In this document: in pieces, positions 24,273 to 32,170 of the stretch
Numbering within the stretch: position 1 is the first letter of the stretch
Layout of the letters: each line of letters begins with the position of its first letter
Origin: Prevotellaceae bacterium UBA2852
GTDB lineage: Bacteria; Bacteroidota; Bacteroidia; Bacteroidales; Bacteroidaceae
Assembly: GCA_002350855.1 (NCBI GenBank)
Contig: DEFM01000005.1
Location: forward strand, 41,524 to 105,523
Direction: 5' to 3'
DNA length: 64,000 nt
The notes under the pieces: generated by a model
The model's input: only the letters and a program-made list of their open reading frames with translations
Database searches by the model: none
What the model was told of the DNA's origin: nothing
Position numbers and translations under genes: made by a program

Positions 24273-24911
24273 TTATTTTTGTGCTTCACGTCCAAGGGCA
24301 AGAGCCTTGATATTAGCCTCCACTACGGCTTCGCCTTTACGGTTAAATACGCTGCGGATTGCAGCTTCCAACTTATCATACTCAATGCCAAGTGCCTTTT
24401 GGGCGGCACCGAGTAGAATCACGTTGGCAGAACGAGGAACAGCATTGTCCTTAGCCAACTGTTCTATGTCTATTGCGATAACATTAGGCAATTTGTTTAA
24501 TTCCTCATTAACAACCTCTATATCAGGATAATTTGGTATATTAACAAAAGGAGCACTCGAAGTAATCACCCAACCTTCCTTATTAAGATAAGGCAAATAT
24601 CTCAATGCTTCCATTGGTTCCATAGAAATGATAACATCAGCGCCGCCCTTTGCAATCAGGTCGCTCGCAATAGGCTCAGAACTGATTCGCAGGTTACTTT
24701 GCACATCACCGCCGCGCTGACTCATTCCGTGCACCTCAGCCTGCTTGATATAAAGGTTCTCATTCATGGCAGCTTCGCCAATGATAGTGGCAATTGAGAG
24801 GATTCCCTGTCCTCCTACACCACATAGGATGATATCACATTTAAGACTCACCCCCGACCCCTCTCTTGTAGAGAAGGGAGTGGTTACTTCTGGGTTATGA
24901 TTGTTGTTCAT
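24273..24911 (-). CDS. iorB: Indolepyruvate:ferredoxin oxidoreductase, beta subunit
   Basis: About 212 residues from ATG 24911; a TTG six bases upstream is less likely. The gamma-domain start CDIILCGVGGQGILSIATII and EVHGMSQRGGDVQSNLRIS are typical. With IorA it oxidatively decarboxylates arylpyruvates to arylacetyl-CoA, or runs the reverse carboxylation. In relatives the protein begins just before DIIL. Here about 22 extra residues (NNNHNPEVTTPFSTREGSGV) precede it, mostly encoded by the palindromic element at 24845-24888. The start codon lies inside the end of the neighbouring DUF559 gene, so the insertion rebuilt the N-terminus. Confidence 0.92.
   Translation of the reverse strand: MNNNHNPEVTTPFSTREGSGVSLKCDIILCGVGGQGILSIATIIGEAAMNENLYIKQAEVHGMSQRGGDVQSNLRISSEPIASDLIAKGGADVIISMEPMEALRYLPYLNKEGWVITSSAPFVNIPNYPDIEVVNEELNKLPNVIAIDIEQLAKDNAVPRSANVILLGAAQKALGIEYDKLEAAIRSVFNRKGEAVVEANIKALALGREAQK
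24845..24888 (+). repeat. GC-rich palindromic element, copy 8 (left flank of DUF559 gene)
   Basis: CTCACCCCCGACCCCTCTCT, TGTAGAGAAGGGAGTGGTTACT. It lies in frame within iorB and in opposite orientation to copy 9 at 25306. Confidence 0.9.
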
Positions 24912-25290
24912 TGTCAAAATATGAATTAATTTGTTCTATTACTGAATTAATATCGTAAAGCACCTCCTCATTGGAGAACCTCATCACATGATAACCCATA
25001 TCTTCCAAATCATGCTCTCTGATGGCATCATCGGCTTGCTGTCGCGGTTCTGAATGATATCCTCCATCCACTTCAATCACAAGACCATCGTGACGAGAAA
25101 CGAAATCAACGATATAATCTCCTATTATATGTTGTCGCATAAAATTCACACCTAAGGCAGTTCCACGTAGATGTTCCCAAAGGAACTGCTCTGCCAAAGT
25201 AGCATTTTGCCTGTTTTTCCGTGCATATTCTCGCAGCATTTGATATCTATCGGGCGAAGAACTCTTATATGATGCAAATCGATTCTTCAT
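24895..25290 (-). CDS. Lone DUF559 (Vsr-like, PD-(D/E)XK) endonuclease-domain protein
   Basis: 131 residues from ATG 25290 (MKNRFASYKSSSPDRYQMLR). An upstream open frame is only the flanking palindrome translated (SPRPLPCRAGSIYPP). The nuclease-like core has Asp62 in GDYIVDF and E-x-D at 73-75 in LVIEVDG, followed by a His/Arg-rich helix, matching the short DUF559 family related to very-short-patch-repair and restriction endonucleases. No methyltransferase is nearby. It is wedged between iorA and iorB, genes normally adjacent, and is bracketed by inverted palindromic elements, which suggests a mobile or selfish cassette. Nuclease activity is inferred. Confidence 0.88.
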   Translation of the reverse strand: MKNRFASYKSSSPDRYQMLREYARKNRQNATLAEQFLWEHLRGTALGVNFMRQHIIGDYIVDFVSRHDGLVIEVDGGYHSEPRQQADDAIREHDLEDMGYHVMRFSNEEVLYDINSVIEQINSYFDNEQQS

Positions 25291-25305
25291 TGTCGGAGGG
25301 TATAT

Positions 25306-25343
25306 ACTCCCCGCCCTACAAGGGAGGGGTCTGGGGGAGGGTC
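25306..25343 (-). repeat. GC-rich palindromic element, copy 9 (right flank of DUF559 gene)
   Basis: Starts TATACTCCCCGCCCTACAAG, continuing GGAGGGGTCTGGGGGAGGGTC. The 30 bases from 25302 are identical to those from 36025. It encodes the last residues (TLPQTPPL) and the TAG stop of iorA. Confidence 0.9.
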
Positions 25344-26944
25344 CTCTTTTGTTTAGCGTGTCTCTTGAAGGTCTGAATACATTCACGTTGAGGAATGATG
25401 ACCGACACTCCGTTATAATTTATTTCTTCACGGATAATACGTGTAATCTCTGGCATATTCTTAGGCAGAGGAACTACGACATGCAAGTGTTCCGGTTCTA
25501 CACCAAGTCCAAGACAGATAGCCTCAAACTTATTAGTACCTGCACTGTCCTGACCACCAGTCATAGCGGTAGTAAGGTTGTCGCTGATGATTACGGTGAT
25601 ATTCGCTTTCTCGTTGACAGCATCCAGGAGACCTGTCATACCGCTGTGAGTAAAGGTGGAGTCACCGATTATAGCAACTGCAGGCCACTGTCCTGCATCG
25701 GAGGCACCCTTAGCCATAGTGATAGAAGCACCCATATCTACGCAAGAATGGATTGCACGGTAGGGAGGAAGGAATCCCAACGTGTAGCAACCTATATCAC
25801 CGAACACACGTGGGTTCTCATATTCCTTCAGCACTTCGTTCAATGCGGTATATACATCGCGGTGGCCGCATCCCTGACAAAGCTGTGGTGGACGTGCAGC
25901 TACAAGCGGACTCACCCCCAGCCCCTCTCTTGTAGCGAGGGGAGTAGATACTCCGACATTGGCAAGCGCAGCTGCCACACAGTCGGGGGTGAGTTCACCT
26001 GTACGAGGCAGTTCGCCTGTCAATCGTCCAAGTATATTCTTGCTCTCAAATACACCACGAACCTGTTCTTCGATGAAAGGCTGACCTTCTTCCACAACCA
26101 TCACCTTCTCGCAGTTGTCCAACAGCTCTCTTACAAGACGCTTTGGCAATGGATATTGGGATATCTTCAAAATTGGCATATCGGCACCTGTCTCCATAAC
26201 ATAATTATATGCTATTCCGCTGGCAATAATACCCAGAGGAGCCTTTCCATTAAGAGAGAGGTTATTGAACTTTGAGTTTGCGGCATCCTCTTCCAGTTGT
26301 GCCTGCTGAGCGGTTACCTTATCATTACGTTTGCGTGCGTTGGCTGGCAGCAATACCCAGTTGGCAGCAACAGAATTGTAGTTCTTCTCGTTCTCTGGAC
26401 GAGCCTCATCCTTAACCTGTACCACAGCACGGGAGTGAGCCATACGTGTGGTGACACGCATAAGGACTGGGAGGCACTGCTGCTCAGAATACTCAAAGGC
26501 AGCCTCCATCATATCATACGCTTCCTGCTGATTCGAAGGCTCAAATGTAGGAATCAAGGCAAACTTACCATAGAAACGGCTGTCCTGCTCATCCTGAGAA
26601 GAGTGCATAGATGGGTCGTCGGCTACAAGCACAACTACACCACCATTCACACCTGTCATGCCACTATTAACAAATGGATCGGCACATACATTCAAGCCTA
26701 CATGCTTCATACAAACCAGTGCACGCTTACCCATGAAGGACATACCCAGGGCAGCTTCCATTGCTGTTTTCTCGTTGGTACACCAGCGGCTGTGAACACC
26801 ACGTTCCTTAGCCAACTTATTACCTTGTATAAATTCAGTGATTTCTGTTGAAGGAGTACCTGGATAGGCATACACGCCAGAGAGTCCAGCGTGGAGAGCG
26901 CCAAGCGCCACTGCTTCGTCACCTAAAAGTAATTGTTTGTTCAT
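25316..26944 (-). CDS. iorA: Indolepyruvate:ferredoxin oxidoreductase, alpha subunit
   Basis: A 542-residue thiamine-diphosphate enzyme. The N-terminal domain starts MNKQLLLGDEAVALGALHAG with GVYAYPGTPSTEI. The TPP domain follows near 345-500 (CQGCGHRDVYTALNE, GDIGCYTLGFLPP, GDSTFTHSGMTGLLDAVNE). No CxxCxxC cluster motif appears at the C-terminus, so the ferredoxin domain of archaeal IorA is absent. Two palindromic elements are translated in frame: residues about 331-345 (TPLATREGLGVSP) in the linker before the TPP domain, and the final TLPQTPPL plus stop. The catalytic core appears intact. Confidence 0.93.
   Translation of the reverse strand: MNKQLLLGDEAVALGALHAGLSGVYAYPGTPSTEITEFIQGNKLAKERGVHSRWCTNEKTAMEAALGMSFMGKRALVCMKHVGLNVCADPFVNSGMTGVNGGVVVLVADDPSMHSSQDEQDSRFYGKFALIPTFEPSNQQEAYDMMEAAFEYSEQQCLPVLMRVTTRMAHSRAVVQVKDEARPENEKNYNSVAANWVLLPANARKRNDKVTAQQAQLEEDAANSKFNNLSLNGKAPLGIIASGIAYNYVMETGADMPILKISQYPLPKRLVRELLDNCEKVMVVEEGQPFIEEQVRGVFESKNILGRLTGELPRTGELTPDCVAAALANVGVSTPLATREGLGVSPLVAARPPQLCQGCGHRDVYTALNEVLKEYENPRVFGDIGCYTLGFLPPYRAIHSCVDMGASITMAKGASDAGQWPAVAIIGDSTFTHSGMTGLLDAVNEKANITVIISDNLTTAMTGGQDSAGTNKFEAICLGLGVEPEHLHVVVPLPKNMPEITRIIREEINYNGVSVIIPQRECIQTFKRHAKQKRTLPQTPPL
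25911..25952 (+). repeat. GC-rich palindromic element, copy 10 (in frame inside iorA)
   Basis: CTCACCCCCAGCCCCTCTCT, TGTAGCGAGGGGAGTAGATACT. The length of 42 bases preserves the frame and adds about 14 residues between the two main domains of IorA. Confidence 0.9.
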
Positions 26945-26950
26945 TTATTT

Positions 26951-27026
26951 TGAGTTTTTAAGTTCTTGAGTTCTTGAGTTTTTGAGTTCTTAAGTTCTTA
27001 AGTTCTTGAGTTCTTAAGTTTTTGAG
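26951..27026. repeat. AAGTTCTTGAGTTCTTGAG word repeat
   Basis: About nine tandem AGTTCTTG/AGTTTTTG words of 8-9 bases fill the whole gap between iorA and the hydrolase gene; no promoter is visible within it. Confidence 0.85.
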
Positions 27027-27791
27027 TTAATCAACCAATTTGAATTGATCTGCATCGTTGAGGACGGGAAATTTTGCTCTGAAGGCATTAAGGCGTTCCA
27101 TGTCAATCTCTGCCGTTGCACCCTGTTCTGTTCCCGTGGGCGGTGCTGCTATCGTTCGTCCGTAAGGATCTATGATTGCAGACCAACCATTGTACTGGCA
27201 TTTAGGATCTTCACCCACGCGGTTCACACCTACCACATAACATTGGTTCTCTATGGCTCTTGCTCTAAGGAGTGTGTTCCACGCCTCAATGCGAGGTACA
27301 GGCCAGTTTGCCACATAGAGCACTGCATCATAGTCTCCTTGATTGCGACTCCATACAGGGAAACGCAAATCGTAGCAAACCTGAAGAAGGAATCTCACTC
27401 CTCTCCATTCCACAATTTTCCGTTCTGCACCCTTGGCATATTGCTCATGTTCACCACCGAAGGTAAAGAGATGACGTTTGTCGTAGGAGGCAAAGTTTCC
27501 GTCCGGTTTCACGAAATAGAAACGATTGTAATAACGTCCGCCTTCCTCTATAGCCAAACTGCCTGCAATTGCAGCATTGAGAGTTGTCGCCATACCTTTC
27601 ATCCACTCCAGCGACGAACTTGGCAGAGTCTCCGCCACGCCCTGAGGCTGTATGGCAAACCCTGTAGACCACATTTCCGTGAGAACATAAAGGTCTGATG
27701 CAGGCTGTTGTTTCAGCATCGCTTCGATGCGTTTACGGTTTTCTGCAGGATTAGCCCAAACTATGTCGTGTTGCAGGATTGTGACGTTCAT
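27027..27791 (-). CDS. Nitrilase-superfamily amidohydrolase, omega-amidase (YafV)-like
   Basis: A 254-residue carbon-nitrogen hydrolase. The catalytic triad is visible: Glu in [11 protein letters not shown] (near 39), Lys in [13 protein letters not shown] (near 104) and Cys in [15 protein letters not shown] (near 138). Length and the GGEH/CYDLRFP context fit omega-amidases, which deaminate alpha-ketoglutaramate-type products of transamination. That fits a neighbourhood of aminotransferases. The start overlaps the trmB stop by four bases (ATGA). Its stop codon borders a word repeat. Confidence 0.85.
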   Translation of the reverse strand: MNVTILQHDIVWANPAENRKRIEAMLKQQPASDLYVLTEMWSTGFAIQPQGVAETLPSSSLEWMKGMATTLNAAIAGSLAIEEGGRYYNRFYFVKPDGNFASYDKRHLFTFGGEHEQYAKGAERKIVEWRGVRFLLQVCYDLRFPVWSRNQGDYDAVLYVANWPVPRIEAWNTLLRARAIENQCYVVGVNRVGEDPKCQYNGWSAIIDPYGRTIAAPPTGTEQGATAEIDMERLNAFRAKFPVLNDADQFKLVD

Positions 27792-28561
27792 ACGCTTGTG
27801 GTTCGGGTGCTTCGCACTTCGTGGTTGTAGGAACGATAACCGTCCACAGGAATCTCCACATTGGGTTCTTCCAGTTTCCCTTCATGCGGCAGATGGAACT
27901 GCAGATACTTGATAGTAAATCCGCGGTCGAGCCACATCTGTTCGTAGTAGGTACGGATTTCGGTTAATGAAGAAGGAAGAATATCCTTTTTTAATTCTTC
28001 ATTATACAGATCGTCCGTTGAAGCGACAATCGGCAAGCCGTTATGCTCCGCCATCAGACGTGTGTAAGTGTAGAGGAATGGCGAATCGGTCTTTAGATGA
28101 ATCGTTCCTCCGTCGGCAAGGAATTGTCTGTATCGTTCAAGGAAAAATGTTGACGAAAGACGTTTGGTTGCCTTCTTCATCTGTGGGTCGGAGAAAGTAA
28201 GCCATATCTCCTGAACTTCGTCAGCAGCAAAACACTCTTGGATAAACTCTATGTTGGTACGCAGGAATGCAACATTGGTCAGACCTTCCGCCTGTGCCAT
28301 ACGTGCACCATGCCACATACGCGCTCCCTTGATGTCCACACCAATGAAATTCTGGTTAGGGAAACGGCGTGCAAGCCCGACAGTGTATTCACCGCGTCCG
28401 CAACCCAGTTCAAGGACTATTGGGTTTTGATTATGGAAAAAGTCTGCGTGCCACTTGCCTTTCAAAGCAAAACCCTCCTGACGGAGTTTCCAGAATGGAG
28501 ACTCCACCACAAGAGGATTTTCAGCCATTTCAGCGAATTTCACCAGTTTGCCTTTTCCCAT
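27788..28561 (-). CDS. trmB: tRNA (guanine-46-N7)-methyltransferase
   Basis: A 257-residue SAM-dependent enzyme that methylates G46 of tRNA. The SAM site is [20 protein letters not shown] near 50; [14 protein letters not shown] and the conserved [12 protein letters not shown] and [12 protein letters not shown] motifs follow. It is coupled to the downstream hydrolase by an ATGA overlap and starts four bases after ilvE. The C-terminus is a little longer than usual with a basic end. Confidence 0.93.
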   Translation of the reverse strand: MGKGKLVKFAEMAENPLVVESPFWKLRQEGFALKGKWHADFFHNQNPIVLELGCGRGEYTVGLARRFPNQNFIGVDIKGARMWHGARMAQAEGLTNVAFLRTNIEFIQECFAADEVQEIWLTFSDPQMKKATKRLSSTFFLERYRQFLADGGTIHLKTDSPFLYTYTRLMAEHNGLPIVASTDDLYNEELKKDILPSSLTEIRTYYEQMWLDRGFTIKYLQFHLPHEGKLEEPNVEIPVDGYRSYNHEVRSTRTTSV

Positions 28562-28565
28562 ACAA

Positions 28566-29585
28566 TTACTCTATCACCACTGTAGTCCAGTTATGAGTGT
28601 CTGGTTCAATGCCGTATTGGATATTGCGAAGATGTTCAAACAGGCGACGGCTTACAGGGCCAGGTTCGCTACCGAAGTCATAACGTTTGCCTGTCTCAAG
28701 ATCATCGATGTAGCTGATTGGCGAAATCACTGCAGCAGTTCCGCAAGCACCAGCCTCTTCGAATGTCTCCAGTTCCTCTTCAGGAATCTGACGGCGCTCA
28801 ACCTTCATACCGAAATCCTCGGCAAGCTGCATAAGACTCTTGTTGGTGATTGACGGCAGGATACTGGTAGATTTCGGAGTTACATAGGTGTTGTTCTTGA
28901 TTCCGAAGAAGTTTGCTGCACCACATTCGTCGATATATTTCTTTTCCTTTGCGTCGAGATAGAATTCGCATGCATATCCCTTTTCGTGAGCCATGTTGTT
29001 GGCATAAAGGCTGGCTGCATAGTTGCCACCGACTTTGTACTTACCTGTTCCGAGAGGAGCAGAACGGTCGAACTCGCGAACGATGACATAAGGATTGCTT
29101 GCAAATCCTCCCTTGAAGTAAGGGCCTACAGGAGTTACCAGAATAAGGAAAAGATATTCTTCTGAAGGGTGTACTCCAACCTGTGCACTGGTTCCTATCA
29201 TCAGTGGACGTACATAAAGAGTTGCTCCACTTTCGTATGGTGGGATAAAGCGCTCGTTGAGACGAACTACACGTTTAACCATTTCCACGAACAATTCTGT
29301 AGGAACTTCAGGCATAAGTATGCCGCGGCAGGTTGACTGCAGACGAGCTGCATTTTCTTCTGGGCGGAACACACGCACCTTGCCATCAGGACAGCGGTAA
29401 GCCTTCAAGCCTTCGAAAGCCTCTTGTCCGTAGTGAAGACAGGTTGCAGCCATGTGAAGAGGAATAGTCTCCTCACTGCAAGTTTCGATTTCACCCCACG
29501 ATCCATTGCGATAATAGCAACGAACGTTGTAGTCTGTTTTGTGATAGCCGAATCCTAAGTTCGACCAGTCCATCAGTTCAGCCAT
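28566..29585 (-). CDS. ilvE: Branched-chain amino acid aminotransferase
   Basis: A 339-residue fold-type IV PLP enzyme catalysing the last step of Val, Leu and Ile synthesis or the first of their breakdown. The lysine is in [20 protein letters not shown] near 195. [20 protein letters not shown] and [20 protein letters not shown] are typical. First gene of the leftward unit with trmB; the leader carries a perfect 16-bp palindrome at 29633-29648. Confidence 0.94.
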   Translation of the reverse strand: MAELMDWSNLGFGYHKTDYNVRCYYRNGSWGEIETCSEETIPLHMAATCLHYGQEAFEGLKAYRCPDGKVRVFRPEENAARLQSTCRGILMPEVPTELFVEMVKRVVRLNERFIPPYESGATLYVRPLMIGTSAQVGVHPSEEYLFLILVTPVGPYFKGGFASNPYVIVREFDRSAPLGTGKYKVGGNYAASLYANNMAHEKGYACEFYLDAKEKKYIDECGAANFFGIKNNTYVTPKSTSILPSITNKSLMQLAEDFGMKVERRQIPEEELETFEEAGACGTAAVISPISYIDDLETGKRYDFGSEPGPVSRRLFEHLRNIQYGIEPDTHNWTTVVIE

Positions 29586-29632
29586 AGTAAGAATATATTT
29601 TGTAAGTTTGTGAATTATTACTCAACAATTAA

Positions 29633-29689
29633 AGAACTATATAGTTCTAACTTGCAAAATTACAAACTTTTTTACTAAATACGAACAAA
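29633..29689 (-). promoter_or_regulatory. ilvE promoter with 16-bp palindrome in the leader
   Basis: The minus strand has TAATTTTG (29662-29655) as -7 and TTTG near 29689 as a possible -33. Just downstream, AGAACTATATAGTTCT (29633-29648) is a perfect palindrome lying at about the transcription start, in a position where a bound repressor would block initiation. The rest of this 314-base gap holds only AT-rich sequence and the promoter at 29834. Confidence 0.5.
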
Positions 29690-29833
29690 AAGCAAGTAAA
29701 AGTAACAAATTATCGGCATTTTGTGAAAATTTGTTACTCTACAGGTAGACAAAACGCCTTTTTCTTAACAATAGAGGATGGATTTTTGTATATTTTTTAT
29801 TTTTGTGTTATTTCGTTTTTCAAAGGTTTGTTG

Positions 29834-29841
29834 TATATTTG
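29834..29841 (+). promoter_or_regulatory. -7 box for the ATP-grasp gene
   Basis: TATATTTG, 59 bases before the ATG at 29900. Confidence 0.5.
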
Positions 29842-29899
29842 CAAAATGTAATCGATGCACACACTATAGCATTATTAAAAGCATCAGGAACTCAATTAT

Positions 29900-31067
29900 A
29901 TGCAAGTTGTCCCCAAAGTCGTCGTTTTTTGCGGAAGCGGATATCATAGCTTAGGCTTAGTCAGAAGTCTTGGCGAAGGCGGCTATAGACCTGAATGCTA
30001 TTGCTATGGACGTAAATGTGATCTGATTCTTTCCAGTAAATACATAAGCAAAGGGCGGAAACTTGAATCTGCTGAAGCCATACTTGACTTTCTGCTTAAC
30101 GACTATCCCTGCTACGACGACAGACCCATTCTCTTAAACATACCCGACTTGCCCACATACCTTGTTGATCAGCATTATGACGATCTGAGCCGGAAATTCG
30201 TACTCATGAATGCAGGAAAACAAGGAATGATTGGCAGTTTGATGGACAAAAGAGTTCAGGCAAATCTGGCGAAGGAACATAACCTGCTAATACCTTGGGC
30301 CATAGAACTTTCAAAAGACGATGCCATACCCGATGACATCAAATATCCTGTCTTTACAAAGAGTTTCAGGACTGTTGACGGAGGTAAAAAAGATGAAAGC
30401 ATTTGTTGGAGCAAGGATGATTTAATAGCTAAGCAGAAGGCTATTACCTCCAGTCGATTCCTCGTAATGGAATATATTCAGAAGAAGTACGAAATAGATT
30501 ATTTCGGTATGGCAGTCAAGGGTAAAGTCTATATCGACTATTACGACAAAATAAGCCGTTTCCCCGATGGTGCATTTGGCTATTATGGCGACATCATCAA
30601 ATGTGAGCATGACGATATCTGGGGGGAAATGTGTATCGATGATTAAAGAGACAGGTTACGAAGGCCTGTTTGATGTAGAATTCCTGGAAGACATCAACGG
30701 CAAACTCTATTTCATGGAGATGAACTTCAGGGTAGATGGCGGTATCTATAAGGTAACGCCGGGCGTTAACCTCCCAAAGGAATGGTGCAGGCTTGTAAAT
30801 GTAGATAAAGACGACCTGCCCGAAGCCCTTACCACAAAGAAAGCCCGTTTTACAGGTATGACAGAAGTGCAAGATTTCAAGTCAAGTGTAGTCCATGGTT
30901 CCATGAATCCTTTAAAATGGTTTTGGCAGTTCTGTCTTACCGATAAATACATGCTGCTGAACCTCAGAGACCCCATGCCTGCTTTGGTATGGCTCTTTAC
31001 CAGTTCTCGCAGGGAATGTACCCACTTCACCCGTAAACCATATCACTCAAATTCGTCTTGTGATTAG
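29900..31067 (+). pseudogene. ATP-grasp family protein, frameshifted at a G6 tract
   Basis: Two overlapping frames make one ATP-grasp protein of about 388 residues. Frame one (29900-30646) gives the N-terminal and central domains (VVVFCGSGYHSLGLVRSLGE, KYPVFTKSFRTVDGGKKDES, FLVMEYIQKKYEIDYFGM). The other frame resumes at the G run with CVSMIKETGYEGLFDVEFLE and FMEMNFRVDGGIYKVTPGVN, the metal-binding C-terminal part. Removing one G from GGGGGG at 30621-30626 gives a continuous reading IWGKCVSMIKETGYEG. It may be a phase-variable switch, a decaying gene or a sequencing error. Together with the GNAT protein downstream it may modify a surface molecule. The pair is more AT-rich than its neighbours. 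Confidence 0.8.
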
Positions 31068-32122
31068 CAAAGGTTGGACACGCTACCCAGAGGCTCCATT
31101 AGTCCACCCACTTCCATCTTATAACGCTCATCACCCCTACACATATCAAAATCAGCCACGCCCTGTTCCATAAGCAGTTTCAGGCTCTCCAGCAGCATGA
31201 TGATACCAGGCGAATAGCGTGAATAAGACATGTCAATAGCCAGCTTAGGCATTAGCGCATGACCTTCATGAATGTAGACATGCATGAAAGCTGCCAGCTC
31301 ACCATTGATTGTAAAGACAAAGAGTCTGGATTCCTTGAGCAAAAACATACTTTTTGTCTGGCGGCCTCTGGCAGCGAACCAACAACCTCTCGCCTTACAA
31401 ATAATCTCGCGCAACCAAGAATGTGACTTGTGTTTCCAAGCCAGTTTCCTGCGGAAATATAAAGTCCACACTTGCCTGAGAAGTTGTCTGGAAGGGGAAT
31501 TCTCACAGTCATAGACATCCAGTTTCATCTCTTTATTGTCAGACTTGAGATGATTATATGATTTTCGGATGTTCTTATATATGTTTTTGCCCAAAGAGGA
31601 GATATAATCGTCATATGAACCGAATGCATTCAGGGGAACATGGTAACTGCCTCGTTCAGAACAGGAAGAACCTCTTTTCACCATCGTTTCCATCATGAGA
31701 GAATGGCGAGGCATACTCGCAAGCTGAACTTTCCAGCCCTTACCAAAACGATGCTTCAGAAAAGCAACAAGTTCAGACATGGCCATACTTGTTGTTTCAT
31801 CATTGTAAGGACAAACTGCGTTGAGAATTCCCGCTATACGCCCTGAAAGGATACTTACTTTATGTTTCTTCACCAGCAGTGGAAGTATTATCCTGGTCTC
31901 CCCATCAACTGCGACGGTCACAAACTGAGGATTCCCCACCGAATGGCGATAGGAATGAGCGAGAAACTCATTCCACTCATAAGTCTGATAGAACGAGTAA
32001 TTGATATATTGCAATTCACCACTCTTAAGCAGTTGCATAGCCTTTGCATCCAGCTGTTTCCACACAGAACGGAGAGCTTCTATATTCTCCTGAACTTCAA
32101 TCAATATGTCATTTTCATTCAT
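31064..32122 (-). CDS. GNAT-fold acyltransferase (CelD/FemAB-like)
   Basis: A 352-residue protein whose C-terminal half (about 150-345) reads as a BioF2/Acetyltransf_6-type GNAT domain: YISSLGKNIYKNIRKSYNHL, LFVFTINGELAAFMHVYIHE, and MPKLAIDMSYSRYSPGIIML with FDMCRGDERYKMEVGG at the end. Such proteins transfer acyl or aminoacyl groups during surface polysaccharide or peptidoglycan modification. It converges on the ATP-grasp gene with a 4-base overlap of their 3' ends. Confidence 0.75.
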   Translation of the reverse strand: MNENDILIEVQENIEALRSVWKQLDAKAMQLLKSGELQYINYSFYQTYEWNEFLAHSYRHSVGNPQFVTVAVDGETRIILPLLVKKHKVSILSGRIAGILNAVCPYNDETTSMAMSELVAFLKHRFGKGWKVQLASMPRHSLMMETMVKRGSSCSERGSYHVPLNAFGSYDDYISSLGKNIYKNIRKSYNHLKSDNKEMKLDVYDCENSPSRQLLRQVWTLYFRRKLAWKHKSHSWLREIICKARGCWFAARGRQTKSMFLLKESRLFVFTINGELAAFMHVYIHEGHALMPKLAIDMSYSRYSPGIIMLLESLKLLMEQGVADFDMCRGDERYKMEVGGLMEPLGSVSNLC

Positions 32123-32170
32123 AAACTCTCGCTAAACAAAAAGATTAGTGATTACAATAGTACTCTCTGT

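Noticed and set aside
24895..25386. DUF559 protein as part of a restriction-modification system
   Set aside because: No methyltransferase, specificity subunit or helicase lies within the window around it.
27960..28010. GAATGAAGAA-like words inside trmB taken as another word-repeat insertion
   Set aside because: Protein spacing there agrees with ordinary TrmB length and the words are few and imperfect, so ordinary coding sequence is the simpler reading.
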